A stretch of DNA of 64,000 bases, from contig JAJKFL010000001.1 of the NCBI GenBank assembly GCA_021186555.1, positions 186,001-250,000 of the forward strand, read 5' to 3'. Numbering within the stretch: position 1 is the first letter of the stretch; each line of letters starts with the position of its first letter. Source of the stretch: Reticulitermes speratus. Its lineage: Eukaryota > Arthropoda > Insecta > Blattodea > Rhinotermitidae. Positions 9,266 to 22,300 of this stretch are shown piece by piece. The notes beneath the pieces were generated by a model, which saw nothing but the letters and a program-made list of their open reading frames with translations, did no database searches and had not been told where the DNA came from. The translations under genes and the position numbers were made by a program.

Positions 9266-9460
9266 ATTTGATGACACTGCGTCTGCGATGAGACAGTTTA
9301 GACGTGCTCGAACTCACGAGCAACTACAATATGGCGGACCGCGCAACAGCAGTTTCAACATGTGCAGTGTGACTTATCGACAGCAGATAACACTTCCTGC
9401 AGCAGATACGACGTCACATCCTCCGGATACAGTCAGTCTCTTCATGTAACACGCTGAGCA

Positions 9461-9943
9461 GTTGCTGCATGTAACACGCTAACACTCTGTCTAGTGTCAC
9501 GGCCCCTAGTTGCTGCATGTAACACGCTAACACTCTGTCTAGTGTCACGGCCCCTAGTTGCTGCATGTAACACGCTAACACTCTGTCTAGTGTCACGGCC
9601 CCTAGTTGCTGCATGTAACACGCTAACACTCTGTCTAGTGTCACGGCCCCTAGTTGCTGCATGTAACACGCTAACACTCTGTCTAGTGTCACGGCCCCTA
9701 GTTGCTGCATGTAACACGCTAACACTCTGTCTAGTGTCACGGCCCCTAGTTGCTGCATGTAACACGCTAACACTCTGTCTAGTGTCACGGCCCCTAGTTG
9801 CTGCATGTAACACGCTAACACTCTGTCTAGTGTCACGGCCCCTAGTTGCTGCATGTAACACGCTAACACTCTGTCTAGTGTCACGGCCCCTAGTTGCTGC
9901 ATGTAACACGCTAACACTCTGTCTAGTGTCACGGCCCCTAGTT
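9461..9943. repeat. 48-bp tandem array, 10 copies
   Basis: Ten near-perfect copies of a unit containing GTTGCTGCATGTAACACGC and CTAGTGTCACGGCCCC. Unrelated to the 48-bp array at 4.2 kb. The open frames of 170-200 residues on both strands are 16-residue repeats and not genes. Confidence 0.95.
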
Positions 9944-10018
9944 TCAACACATAACACTCCGCCAGTTCCTTCCAGCTTCCTGCCAACATTTCCCCACTAA
10001 GATTCTCCACACATTCGC

Positions 10019-13002
10019 AGTCTGCCTCACTCTATCTACAGCATATGTCCAGCCCATCTTAACTCACTCTATCTACAGCATATGTCCAGCCCATCTTAAC
10101 TCACTCTATCTACAGCATATGTCCAGCCCATCTTAACTCACTCTATCTACAGCATATGTCCAGCCCATCTTAACTCACTCTATCTACAGCATATGTCCAG
10201 CCCATCTTAACTCACTCTATCTACAGCATATGTCCAGCCCATCTTAACTCACTCTATCTACAGCATATGTCCAGCCCATCTTAACTCACTCTATCTACAG
10301 CATATGTCCAGCCCATCTTAACTCACTCTATCTACAGCATATGTCCAGCCCATCTTAACTCACTCTATCTACAGCATATGTCCAGCCCATCTTAACTCAC
10401 TCTATCTACAGCATATGTCCAGCCCATCTTAACTCACTCTATCTACAGCATATGTCCAGCCCATCTTAACTCACTCTATCTACAGCATATGTCCAGCCCA
10501 TCTTAACTCACTTTATCTACAGCATATGTCCAGCCCATCTTAACTCACTCTATCTACAGCATATGTCCAGCCCATCTTAACTCACTCTATCTACAGCATA
10601 TGTCCAGCCCATCTTAACTCATTCTATCTACAGCATATGTCCAGCCCATCTTAACTCTATCTACAGCATATGTCCAGCCCATCTTAACTCACTCTATCTA
10701 CAGCATATGTCCAGCCCATCTTATACTCTATCTACAGCATATGTCCAGCCATCTTAACTCATTCTATTACAGCATATGTCCAGCCCTCTTAACTCTATCT
10801 ACAGCATATGTCCAGCCCATCTTAACTCACTCTATCTACAGCATATGTCCAGCCCATCTTAACTCACTTTATCTACAGCATATGTCCAGCCCATCTTAAC
10901 TCACTCTATCTACAGCATATGTCCAGCCCATCTTAATCATCTATCTACAGCATATGTCCAGCCCATCTTAACTCATTCTATCTACAGCATATGTCCAGCC
11001 CATCTTAACTCTATTACAGCATATGTCAGCCCATCTTAACTCACTCTATCTACAGCATATGTCCAGCCCATCTTAACTCACTTTATCTACAGCATATGTC
11101 CAGCCCATCTTAACTCACTCTATCTACAGCATATGTCCAGCCCATCTTAACTCACTCTATCTACAGCATATGTCCAGCCCATCTTAACTCATTCTATCTA
11201 CAGCATATGTCCAGCCCATCTTAACTCTATCTACAGCATATGTCCAGCCCATCTTAACTCACTCTATCTACAGCATATGTCCAGCCCATCTTAACTCACT
11301 CTATCTACAGCATATGTCCAGCCCATCTTAACTCACTCTATCTACAGCATATGTCCAGCCCATCTTAACTCACTCTATCTACAGCATATGTCCAGCCCAT
11401 CTTAACTCTATCTATCTAGCATATGTCCAGCCCATCTTAACTCTATCTACAGCATATGTCCAGCCCATCTTAACTCACTCTATCTACAGCATATGTCCAG
11501 CCCATCTTTACTCTATCTACAGCATATGTCCAGCCCATCTTAACTCTATCTACAGCATATGTCCAGCCCATCTTAACTCACTCTATCTACAGCATATGTC
11601 CAGCCCATCTTAACTCACTCTATCTACAGCATATGTCCAGCCCATCTTAACTCTATCTACAGCATATGTCCAGCCCATCTTAACTCTATCTACAGCATAT
11701 GTCCAGCCCATCTTAACATCACTCTATCTACAGCATATGTCCAGCCCATCTTAACTCTATCTACAGCATATGTCCAGCCCATCTTTAACTCTATCTACAG
11801 CATATGTCCAGCCCATCTTAACTCTATCTACAGCATATGTCCAGCCCATCTTAACTCACTCATCTACAGCATATGTCCAGCCCATCTTAACTCATTCTAT
11901 CTACAGCATATGTCCAGCCCATCTTAACTCTATCTACAGCATATGTCCAGCCCATCTTAACTCATTCTATCTACAGCATATGTCCAGCCCATCTTAACTC
12001 TATCTACAGCATATGTCCAGCCCATCTTAACTCTATCTACAGCATATGTCCAGCCCATCTTAACTCATTCTATCTACAGCATATGTCCAGCCCATCTTAA
12101 CTCTATCTACAGCATATGTCCAGCCCATCTTAACTCATTCTATCTACAGCATATGTCCAGCCCATCTTAACTCTATCTACAGCATATGTCCAGCCCATCT
12201 TAACTCATTCTATCTACAGCATATGTCCAGCCCATCTTAACTCTATCTACAGCATATGTCCAGCCCATCTTAACTCTATCTACAGCATATGTCCAGCCCA
12301 TCTTAACTCATCTATCTACAGCATATGTCCAGCCCATCTTAACTCTATCTACAGCATATGTCCAGCCCATCTTAACTCTATCTACAGCATATGTCCAGCC
12401 CATCTTAACTCTATCTACAGCATATGTCCAGCCCATCTTAACTCACTCTATCTACAGCATATGTCCAGCCCATCTTAACTCATTCTATCTACAGCATATG
12501 TCCAGCCCATCTTAACTCTATCTACAGCATATGTCCAGCCCATCTTAACTCATTCTATCTACAGCATATGTCCAGCCCATCTTAACTCTATCTACAGCAT
12601 ATGTCCAGCCCATCTTAACTCTATCTACAGCATATGTCCAGCCCATCTTAACTCATTCTATCTACAGCATATGTCCAGCCCATCTTAACTCTATCTACAG
12701 CATATGTCCAGCCCATCTTAACTCATTCTATCTACAGCATATGTCCAGCCCATCTTAACTCTATCTACAGCATATGTCCAGCCCATCTTAACTCATTCTA
12801 TCTACAGCATATGTCCAGCCCATCTTAACTCTATCTACAGCATATGTCCAGCCCATCTTAACTCTATCTACAGCATATGTCCAGCCCATCTTAACTCACT
12901 CTATCTACAGCATATGTCCAGCCCATCTTAACTCTATCTACAGCATATGTCCAGCCCATCTTAACTCACTCTATCTACAGCATATGTCCAGCCCATCTTA
13001 AC
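10019..13002. repeat. 37/33-bp tandem array, ~85 copies
   Basis: The unit is CTATCTACAGCATATGTCC plus AGCCCATCTTAAC with or without a TCAC/TCAT insert, giving 37- and 33-bp forms. The first ~600 bp are almost uniform 37-mers; from ~11.4 kb the two forms alternate irregularly. Scattered single-base losses occur from ~10.7 kb. Confidence 0.95.
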
Positions 13003-13464
13003 CTCGCGTGATTTCAGGCTTCCGCTGCGGTGTAAATGAGATGTTCGCTCTTCAGGGATATTAAGCAGTTACCTTTTATGGAAACCGAGCAGTCGTTAAA
13101 TGTACATCAGTCAGCTGTATCAACTCCACACAATTAGCCTCCTGTTACGATCTTTTTTAAACTGTACCCGGTTGCCATGCGTGCTACATGCGTTTCATGT
13201 TACTACAGTTCCAACAACCGCACCAGCAGTATTGCTTGCATCCCGATCAGACTATTCCTGCGGGCCCTCCCTTCTTGACGCCTAGACTTCCCCACCAACG
13301 TCTCCTACAGATAAAGCGGTTTCCTAAACTAACAAACAAACCGAGAAAGAGACATGTGCTTGTTCAATATCGCTCAGAGCGTACAGCAGCACAATAAATG
13401 TACTGCTGTGTGGCGGTTTGACAGGAACTGTGAAGAACTGATATTGTACCATATCAAGAGGTAT
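13003..13464. other. no recognisable gene
   Basis: Spacer between two arrays. Two short open frames overlap here, but they show no family motif, signal peptide or splice context I can support. Confidence 0.4.
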
Positions 13465-13999
13465 CAGTCCGTACCGCGCAGTAAACACACTCCGTCTCAT
13501 TTATACAAACCAGTCAGTTAATGTTGTACAGTGAAATAATCGCTGTTTGTTCTGAGATCCACACAAAACACATAAATACAGTCCGTACCGCGCAGTAAAC
13601 ACACACCGTCTCAGTTATACAAACCAGTCAGTTAATGTTGTACAGTGAAATAATCGCTGTTTGTTCTGAGATCCACACAAAACACATAAATACAGTCCGT
13701 ACCGCGCAGTAAACACACTCCGTCTCAGTTATACAAACCAGTCAGTTAATGCTGTACAGTGAAATAATCGCTGTTTGTTCTGAGATCCACACAAAACACA
13801 TAAATACAGTCCGTACCGCGCAGTAAACACACTCCGTCTCAGTTATACAAACCAGTCAGTTAATGTGTACAGTGAAATAATCGCTGTTTGTTCTGAGATC
13901 CACACAAAACACATAAATACACTGTGTGGGCAGAACTTAGAATTGTTGAATGTTAAACGTGGTGGTACATATATTAACCACTGAGCTTTAGAGGGCTAA
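13465..13999 (-). repeat. composite 114-bp element, copy 1 (4 units plus end module)
   Basis: Four 114-bp units starting CAGTCCGTACCGCGCAGTAA and ending ACACAAAACACATAAATA (13465-13920). They are followed by an ~80-bp end module (TGTGTGGGCAGAAC ... GGTGGTACATAT ... GCTTTAGAGGGCTAA). The same arrangement recurs at four other sites in the window. Strand is given relative to the copy at 61 kb. Confidence 0.9.
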
Positions 14000-14089
14000 C
14001 ACAAACACGCCCCCCTCTCGACGTCCCTACGTATGTCGTGGACTGTGGTCTGAACAGATATGCTTGAGTTACGCAAAGTCCTCGCTGCG

Positions 14090-14215
14090 CGGCAGTAAGT
14101 ACCTCGCCACGTATGGGTGCGTGAAGGTATAACTCCACGCATTCTTAATACCGGCACTAGATAAAGGTAAGTTGTCAGCGTCATGCAAGCCCACCGGTAC
14201 TCAGTCGACAGCAGG
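14090..14215 (-). mobile_element. degraded SINE-A fragment
   Basis: Contains GAAGGTATAACTCCACGC, the CCGGCACTAGATAAAGG block and CAGCGTCATGC in the order of a reversed SINE-A 3' half, strongly diverged. Confidence 0.55.
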
Positions 14216-14744
14216 CAGTGCAGCTCTCACTCAGGCCTCCGTGGCCCATCTGGACTCTGAAAGCGAAGTACAAATCAACTGTCCTGCGATCCCTGAGTCT
14301 TCAAAACGTTAACACAGTCACTATACCCCCGAAGCGGGCTAACCCGTTCTACGGATGACCTTGACTAGCCCCCCCCTCCCCCAACAACACACGCAGTCCG
14401 CAGTTCGCGTATTTTCGAACGGACAGAATTGCTTTGTTTCAGAAGACAAACATTCGGCGTCCGTAAAATGCGGAAAAGTCTTTGATTAGGTGAGCAACTA
14501 TTAGCTTCTAAATAAGGAGTGGTAAGTTGCATTTCCTACCCCAAACCGCACACTTTCGCCTTGAGCGGATCCACGATCAGCGAATGCAATTGTTATCGGG
14601 CTGTTTCAGGTACGACGTCTGTCCGCACACGTTGCAAGCCGTCACTGCAGCCGGGGACCTCCCGATTTCGAAGTAGGAATAGTAACCGTTCTGTCTTCAA
14701 GTTAAAATTCCTCTAAAACTCAGATCCTGCGTCAAAGAAAGCAC

Positions 14745-14970
14745 ATTACTTATCCATTACCAAGATCAAGTGGCTAACCTTGTTACTAAAATACTTTCTA
14801 TTCTCGGCATCGCCTGAAACCCACAGACACGCTGATTTCGTGCAACAGGACACGCACAAATCATGAAGCTCCTCGTTTGTAATTTTCTCCATTCTCCTGT
14901 CACTTCCTCTGTCTCAGGCTCACATGTCTTCCTCAGCACCCAATTTTCGAACACCCTGTGTCACATCAAG
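14745..14970 (-). mobile_element. LINE fragment, reverse transcriptase ORF C-terminal part
   Basis: The minus strand reads VFENWVLRKTCEPE, then EEVTGEWRKLQTRSF. I know this pattern (FENWVLR..F.P......WRKL.NEEL) from the C-terminal region of a LINE ORF repeated in cockroach-type genomes. Only ~75 residues of it remain. Confidence 0.6.
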
Positions 14971-15029
14971 TTGCGCACTAACAGCAGAACACGCTGACTA
15001 TAGCGCTCTATACGTATTTTAGCCTCCAT

Positions 15030-15105
15030 ACAAGTCGTAAGATCGCGGGTTCGATTCCTTGGGGATGGTGTCATTGGAATTTCTCGTTGACATAATTGAC
15101 GGATT
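15030..15105 (+). mobile_element. SINE-D head fragment (tRNA-like)
   Basis: The stretch with ACAAGTCGTAAGATCGCGGG, GGTTCGATTCC (box B) and TTGGAATTTCTCGTTGACAT matches the reverse-oriented element at 57063-57375 (CGCGGGTTCGATTCCCG, then TTGGAATTTTTCATTGACG). Confidence 0.6.
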
Positions 15106-15930
15106 TTCATGAGATTTTGTATTTCAGTATTTTTCGAAAATCTGTCGAGAAAATTCAAGTTTCATTAAAATCTGACAACAATAACGATACTGTACATGAA
15201 GACCTATGCACATTTATGGTAATATCTCGCTCAATTCTTCCTACAATGAGAAATGTTTCAGACAAAAGTTGTAGAGAAAATCAAAACACACATTTTATGT
15301 TCAATAACTTTTTTCATAAAATCGTGCCGTTTATGAGATAATGTGGAAAAATGTGGTACAGCCAGACAGACCACAGATGACAATATAATACGGCGCATGC
15401 GCTTTGCATGCTGGATAACTAAGGCTACAGACACGCTCGGAATATGTAATACTCATTGATTTTCCACGGCAACAATCGTTACGCGAACGCGCCTCAATGT
15501 TATATGTACATTGCCTGTCGTGTGTGTGACGTCACAGCGTCTTACGGCTTCTGTTTGACTGCAGACAGCTGTAACGACTGTTGCTGGCGATAAGCGAAAA
15601 AAAGAATTGGTGAAATAAAAAATTTTTTGAAGATTAAGCAATGAAGGGGGCCCAGTGTGTCCCAACACACAGACACTGCATTGCTCTTCACATACAAAGA
15701 CGTGCCTTGTGAGCAGCACGACAGGCGATCCACGAGGCGACGCTGTTAACTGACGACACAAACACTGCAGGCAGGTCCGGCAACTAGCTACTCTCAAGTT
15801 CCTATCGGGGCCTTCCCTCGGTCTGTCCAGACACAGGACATGACGCTCCTCAACCACTTCCGTGTACATTCTGTCGAATTCATTATCCACTAACTACCCT
15901 GCCGTTCGGCAAGACAGTCTGAGCTCGCTA
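15106..15930. other. old dispersed repeat text and unassigned sequence
   Basis: 15106-15375 (CATGAGATTTTG, AAATCTGTCGAGAAAATTC, ending near GCCAGACAGACC) resembles the sequence at 24360-24495. Both look like one old interspersed repeat. 15453-15890 has a 145-residue minus-strand open frame with several Cys residues but no domain I recognise. Confidence 0.35.
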
Positions 15931-15931
15931 C

Positions 15932-16355
15932 TAACTAATTCGGAGCAGAGTCCTTCTTCAGAAGGTGAGAGTACGTCGGCCAGTCAAGAAATTCCCAGAA
16001 TTGTATGGAAACCGATGGTTTCATTACCGTGTTGACAACAGCCTGCGATCTGTCCCTGTTCTCACATTAAACCTTCATTCGTTTGTCTTTACCCACTTTA
16101 CCATTATTCTCCCATATACCACTACGTATTCACGGTCCCTTACCCTCAGGTTTCCTCCCAAAACCCTTTATGCATTTCCTTCTCCCCCATACGTGCCACA
16201 AGCCCAGCCCATCACATCCTCCTTGACTTGATCACCCGCATAGCATTTGGTGAGCATTAAAAACCATGAAGCTCATCGCTATGAACTTTTCTCCAGTGTC
16301 ATCTCACTTTCTCCACTTAGGCCCAAATATCTGTCTCAGCACCTTGTTCTGTGCT
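15932..16355 (-). mobile_element. LINE 3' end, 5'-truncated
   Basis: The minus strand starts VLRQIFGPK, passes a region like RMRWAGHVARMGE and ends in the ATTTCTTGACTGGCC tail shared with the other LINE pieces. About 420 bp remain and the frame is broken. The 30-bp array starts ~40 bp past its truncated 5' end. Confidence 0.72.
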
Positions 16356-16392
16356 GCCACCTGTGTGTGACAGACCGAGTTGAGCACACTAT

Positions 16393-19300
16393 CAGGCAAC
16401 AGGCAGCATTAGTGGGAAGACAATGGTAACAGGCAACATTACTGGGAAGACAATGGTAACAGGCAGCATTACTGGGAAGACAATGGTAACAGGCAGCATT
16501 ACTGGGAAGACAATGGTAACAGGCAGCATTACTGGGAAGACAATGGTAACAGGCAGCATTACTGGGAAGACAATGGTAACAGGCAGCATTACTGGGAAGA
16601 CAATGGTAACAGGCAGCATTACTGGGAAGACAATAGCAACAGGCAGCATTACTGGGAAGACAATGGTAACAGGCAGCATTACTGGGAAGACAATGGTAAC
16701 AGGCAGCATTACTGGGAAGACAATTGTAACAGGCAGCATTACTGGGAAGACAATGGTAACAGGCAGCATTACTGGGAAGACAATGGTAACAGGCAGCATT
16801 ACTGGGAAGACAATGGTAACAGGCAACATTACTAAGAAGACAATGGTAACAGGCAACATTACTGGGAAGACAATGGTAACAGGCAGCATTACTGGGAAGA
16901 CAATGGTAACAGGCAGCATTACTGGGAAGACAATGGTAACAGGCAACATTACTGGGAAGACAATGGTAACAGGCAGCATTACTGGGAAGACAATGGTAAC
17001 AGGCAGCATTACTGGGAAGACAATGGTAACAGGCAGCATTACTGGGAAGACAATGGTAACAGGCAGCATTACTGGGAAGACAATGGTAACAGGCCACATT
17101 ACTAAGAAGACAATGGTAACAGGCAACATTACTGGGAAGACAATGGTAACAGGCAGCATTACTGGGAAGACAATGGTAACAGGCAGCATTACTGGGAAGA
17201 CAATGGTAACAGGCAACATTACTGGGAAGACAATGGTAACAGGCAGCATTACTGGGAAGACAATGGTAACAGGCAACATTACTAAGAAGACAATGGTAAC
17301 AGGCAACATTACTGGGAAGACAATGGTAACAGGCAGCATTACTGGCAAGACAATAGCAACAGGCAGCATTACTGGGAAGACAATGGTAACAGGCAGCATT
17401 ACTGGGAAGACAATGGTAACAGGCAGCATTACTGGGAAGACAATGGTAACAGGCAACATTAGTGGGAAGACAATGGTAAGAGGCAACATTACTGGGAAGA
17501 CAATGGTAACAGGCAACATTACTAAGAAGACAATGGTAACAGGCAACATTACTGGGAAGACAATGGTAACAGGCAGCATTACTGGGAAGACAATGGTAAC
17601 AGGCAGCATTACTGGGAAGACAATGGTAACAGGCAACATTACTAAGAAGACAATGGTAACAGGCAACATTACTAAGAAGACAATGGTAACAGGCAGCATT
17701 ACTGGGAAGACAATGGTAACAGGCAACATTACTGGGAAGACAATGGTAACAGGCAGCATTACTGGGAAGACAATGGTAACAGGCAACATTAGTGGGAAGA
17801 CAATGGTAACAGGCAACATTACTGGGAAGACAATGGTAACAGGCAACATTACTAAGAAGACAATGGTAACAGGCAACATTACTGGGAAGACAATGGTAAC
17901 AGGCAGCATTACTGGGAAGACAATGGTAACAGGCAGCATTACTGGGAAGACAATAGCAACAGGCAGCATTACTGGGAAGACAATGGTAACAGGCAGCATT
18001 ACTGGGAAGACAATGGTAACAGGCAGCATTACTGGGAAGACAATGGTAACAGGCAACATTAGTGGGAAGACAATGGTAACAGGCAACATTACTGGGAAGA
18101 CAATGGTAACAGGCAACATTACTAAGAAGACAATGGTAACAGGCAACATTACTGGGAAGACAATGGTAACAGGCAACATTACTGGGAAGACAATGGTAAC
18201 AGGCAACATTAGTGGGAAGACAATGGCAACAGGCAACATTACTGGGAAGACAATGGCAACAGGCAACATTAGTGGGAAGACAATAGCAACAGGCAACATT
18301 AGTGGGAAGACAATAGCAACAGGCAACATTACTGGGAAGACAATGGCAACAGGCAACATTAGTGGGAAGACAATAGCAACAGGCAACATTAGTGGGAAGA
18401 CAATAGCAACAGGCAACATTACTGGGAAGACAATGGTAACAGGCAACATTAGTGGGAAGACAATGGCAACAGGCAACATTACTGGGAAGACAATGGTAAC
18501 AGGCAACATTAGTGGGAAGACAATGGCAACAGGCAACATTACTGGGAAGACAATGGCAACAGGCAACATTAGTGGGAAGACAATAGCAACAGGCAACATT
18601 AGTGGGAAGACTATAGCAACAGGCAACATTAGTGGGAAACAATAGCAACAGGACATTAGTGGGAAGACAATAGCAACAGGCAACATTATGGGAAGACAAT
18701 AGCAACAGGCAACATTAGTGGGAAGACAATAGCAACAGGCAGCATTAGTGGGAAGACAATAGCAACAGGCAGACATTAGTGGGAAGACAATAGCAACAGG
18801 CAACATTAGTGGGAAGACAATAGCAACAGGCAACATTAGTGGGAAGACAATAGCAACAGGCAGCATTAGTGGGAAGACAATAGCAACAGGCAGCATTAGT
18901 GGGAAGACAATAGCAACAGGCAGCATTAGTGGGAAGACAATAGCAACAGGCACATTAGTGGGAAGACAATAGCAACAGGCAGATTAGTGGGAAGACAATA
19001 GCAACAGGCAGCATTAGTGGGAAGACAATAGCAACAGGCAGCATTAGTGGGAAGACAATAGCAACAGGCAGCATTAGTGGGAAGACAATAGCAACAGGCA
19101 AAATTAGTGGGAAAACAATAGCAACAGGCAGCATTAGTGGGAAGACAATAGCAACAGGCAACATTAGTGGGAAACAATAGCAACAGGCAACATTAGTGGG
19201 AAGACAATAGCAACAGGCAGCATTATGGGAAGACAATAGCAACAGGCAGCATTACTGGGAAGACAATAGCAACAGGCAGCATTAGTGGGAAGAACAATGG

Positions 19301-22300
19301 TAACAGGCAGCATTAGTGGGAAGACAATAGCAACAGGCAGCATTACTGGGAAGACAATGGCAACAGGCAGCATTAGTGGGAAGACAATAGCAACAGGCAC
19401 ATTATGGGAAGACAATAGCAACAGGCAGCATTAGTGGGAAGACAATAGCAACAGGCAACATTATGGGAAGACAATAGCAACAGGCAGCATTATGGGAAGA
19501 CAATAGCAACAGGCAAATATGGAAAACATGACAGGAACATTACTGGGAAGACATAGCAACAGGCACATTATGGGAAGACAATGCAACAGGCACATTATGG
19601 GAAGACAATAGCAACAGGCAACATTACTGGGAAGACAATAGCAACAGGCAACATTACTGGGAAGACAATGGAACAGGCAGCATTAGTGGGAAGACAATAG
19701 CAACAGGCAACATTATGGGAAGACAATGGTAACAGGCAGCATTAGTGGGAAGACAATAGCAACAGGCAGCATTAGTGGGAAGACAAGTACAACAGGCAAT
19801 TAGTGGGAAGACAATAGCAACAGGCAGCATTACTGGGAAGACAATAGCAACAGGCACATTATGGGAAACAATGAACAGGCAGCATTAGTGGGAAGACAAT
19901 AGCAACAGGCACATTATGGGAAGACAATAGCAACAGGCAGCATTAGTGGGAAGACAATAGCAACAGGCAACATTATGGGAAGACAATGTAACAGGCAGCA
20001 TTAGTGGGAAGACAAAGCAACAGGCAACATTACTGGGAAGACAATGGAACAGGCAGCATTAGTGGGAAGACAATAGCAACAGGCAGCATTAGGGGAAGAC
20101 AATTAACAGGCAGCATTATGGGAAGACAATAGCAACAGGCAACATTATGGGAAGACAATGCAACAGGCACATTAGTGGGAAGACAATAGCAACAGGCAGC
20201 ATTATGGGAAGACAATAGCAACAGGCAGCATTAGTGGGAAGACAATAGCAACAGGCAACATTATGGGAAGACAATGGTAACAGGCAGCATTAGTGGGAAG
20301 ACAATAGCAACAGGCAACATTACTGGGAAGACAATGGTAACAGGCAGCATTAGTGGGAAGACAATAGCAACAGGCAGCATTATGGGAAGACAATAGCAAC
20401 AGGCAGCATTAGTGGGAAGACAATGCAACAGCGCATTATGGGAAGACAATAGCAACAGGCAATTATGGGAAGACAATGGTAACAGGCAGCATTAGTGGGA
20501 AGACATAGCAACAGGCACATTACTGGAAGACAATAGCAACAGGCAGCATTATGGGAAGACAATGAACAGGCACATTATGGGAAGACAATAGCAAAGGCAA
20601 CATTATGGGAAGACAATAGCAACAGGCAGCATTATGGGAAGACAATGAACAGGCAGCATTAGTGGGAAGACAATGAACAGGCAGCATTAGTGGGAAGACA
20701 ATAGCAACAGGCAGCATTATGGGAAGACAATAGCAACAGGCAGCATTATGGGAAGACAATGGTAACAGGCAGCATTAGTGGGAAGACAATAGCAACAGGC
20801 AACATTATGGAAGACAATAGCAACAGGCAATTAGTGGGAAACAATAGCAACAGGCAGCATTAGTGGGAAGACAAGAACAGGCACATTAGTGGAAACAATA
20901 GCAACAGGCTGAAGCAATGGTACACAGGCAGCATTAGTGGGAAGACAATAGCAACAGGCAGATTATGGGAAGACAATAGCAACAGGCAGCATTATGGGAA
21001 GACAATGCAACAGGCAGCATTAGTGGGAAGACAATGGTACAGGCAGCATTATGGGAAGACAATAGCAACAGGCAGCATTAGTGGGAAGACAATAGCAACA
21101 GCACATAGTGGGAAGACAATAGCAACAGGCAGCATTATGGGAAGACAATAGCAACAGGCAGCATTACTGGAAGACAATAGCAACAGGCACATTATGGGAA
21201 GACAATAGCAACAGGCAACATTACTGGGAAGACAATGCAACAGGCAGCATTAGTGGGAAGACAATAGCAACAGGCAGCATTAGTGGGAAGACAATAGCAA
21301 CAGGCAGCATTAGTGGGAAGACAAGGAACAGGCAGCATTAGTGGGAAGACAATAGCAACAGGCACATTACTGGGAAGACAATAGCAACAGGCAGCATTAC
21401 TGGGAAGACAATAGCAACAGGCACATTATGGGAAGACAATAGCAACAGGCAGCATTACTGGGAGACAATAGAACAGGCAGCATTAGTGGGAAGACAATAG
21501 CAACAGGCAGCATTAGTGGGAAGACAATGTAACAGGCAACATTATGGGAAGACAATAGCAACAGGCAGCATTAGTGGGAAGACAATAGCAACAGGCACAT
21601 TATGGAAGACAATAGCAACAGGCAGCATTATGGGAAGACAATGAACAGGCAGCATTAGTGGGAAGACAATAGAACAGGCACATTATGGGAAGACAATAGC
21701 AACAGGCAGCATTATGGGAAGACAATAGCAACAGGCAGCATTAGTGGGAAGACAATAGCAACAGGCACATTATGGGAAGACAATAGCAACAGGCACATTA
21801 CTGGGAAGACAATAGCAACAGGCAGCATTATGGGAAGACAATGGAACAGCAACATTACTGGGAAGACAATAGCAACAGCAGCATTACTGGGAAGACAATG
21901 GTAACAGGCAGCATTAGTGGGAAGACAATAGCAACAGGCAGCATTATGGGAAGACAATAGCAACAGCACATTATGGAAACAATAGCACAGGCAATTACTG
22001 GAAGACAATAGCAACAGCACATTACTGGGAAGACAATGCAACAGGCAGATTACTGGGAAGACAATAGCAACAGGCAAATTACTGGAAGACAATGCAACAG
22101 GCAGCATTATGGGAAGACAATGGAACAGGCAGCATTATGGGAAGACAATAGCAACAGGCAGCATTATGGGAAATGACAATGGAAATGCAACAGGCAGCAT
22201 TATGGGAAGACAATGCAACAGGCACATTATGGGAAGACAATAGCAACAGGCAGCATTATGGGAAGACAATAGCAACAGGCAGCATTACTGGGAAGACAAT

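Noticed and set aside
9414-10010. Repeat proteins of 168-198 residues on both strands
   Set aside because: The 48-bp array again; all frames open, no domain.
15453-15890. 145-residue minus-strand frame as a gene
   Set aside because: No recognised domain, no splice or promoter context, and it lies among repeat fragments; left as unassigned.
16336-18953. Three overlapping open frames of 740-853 residues on both strands
   Set aside because: Products of the 30-bp array in different frames. They end where units lose single bases, and both strands are open, which is a composition effect.
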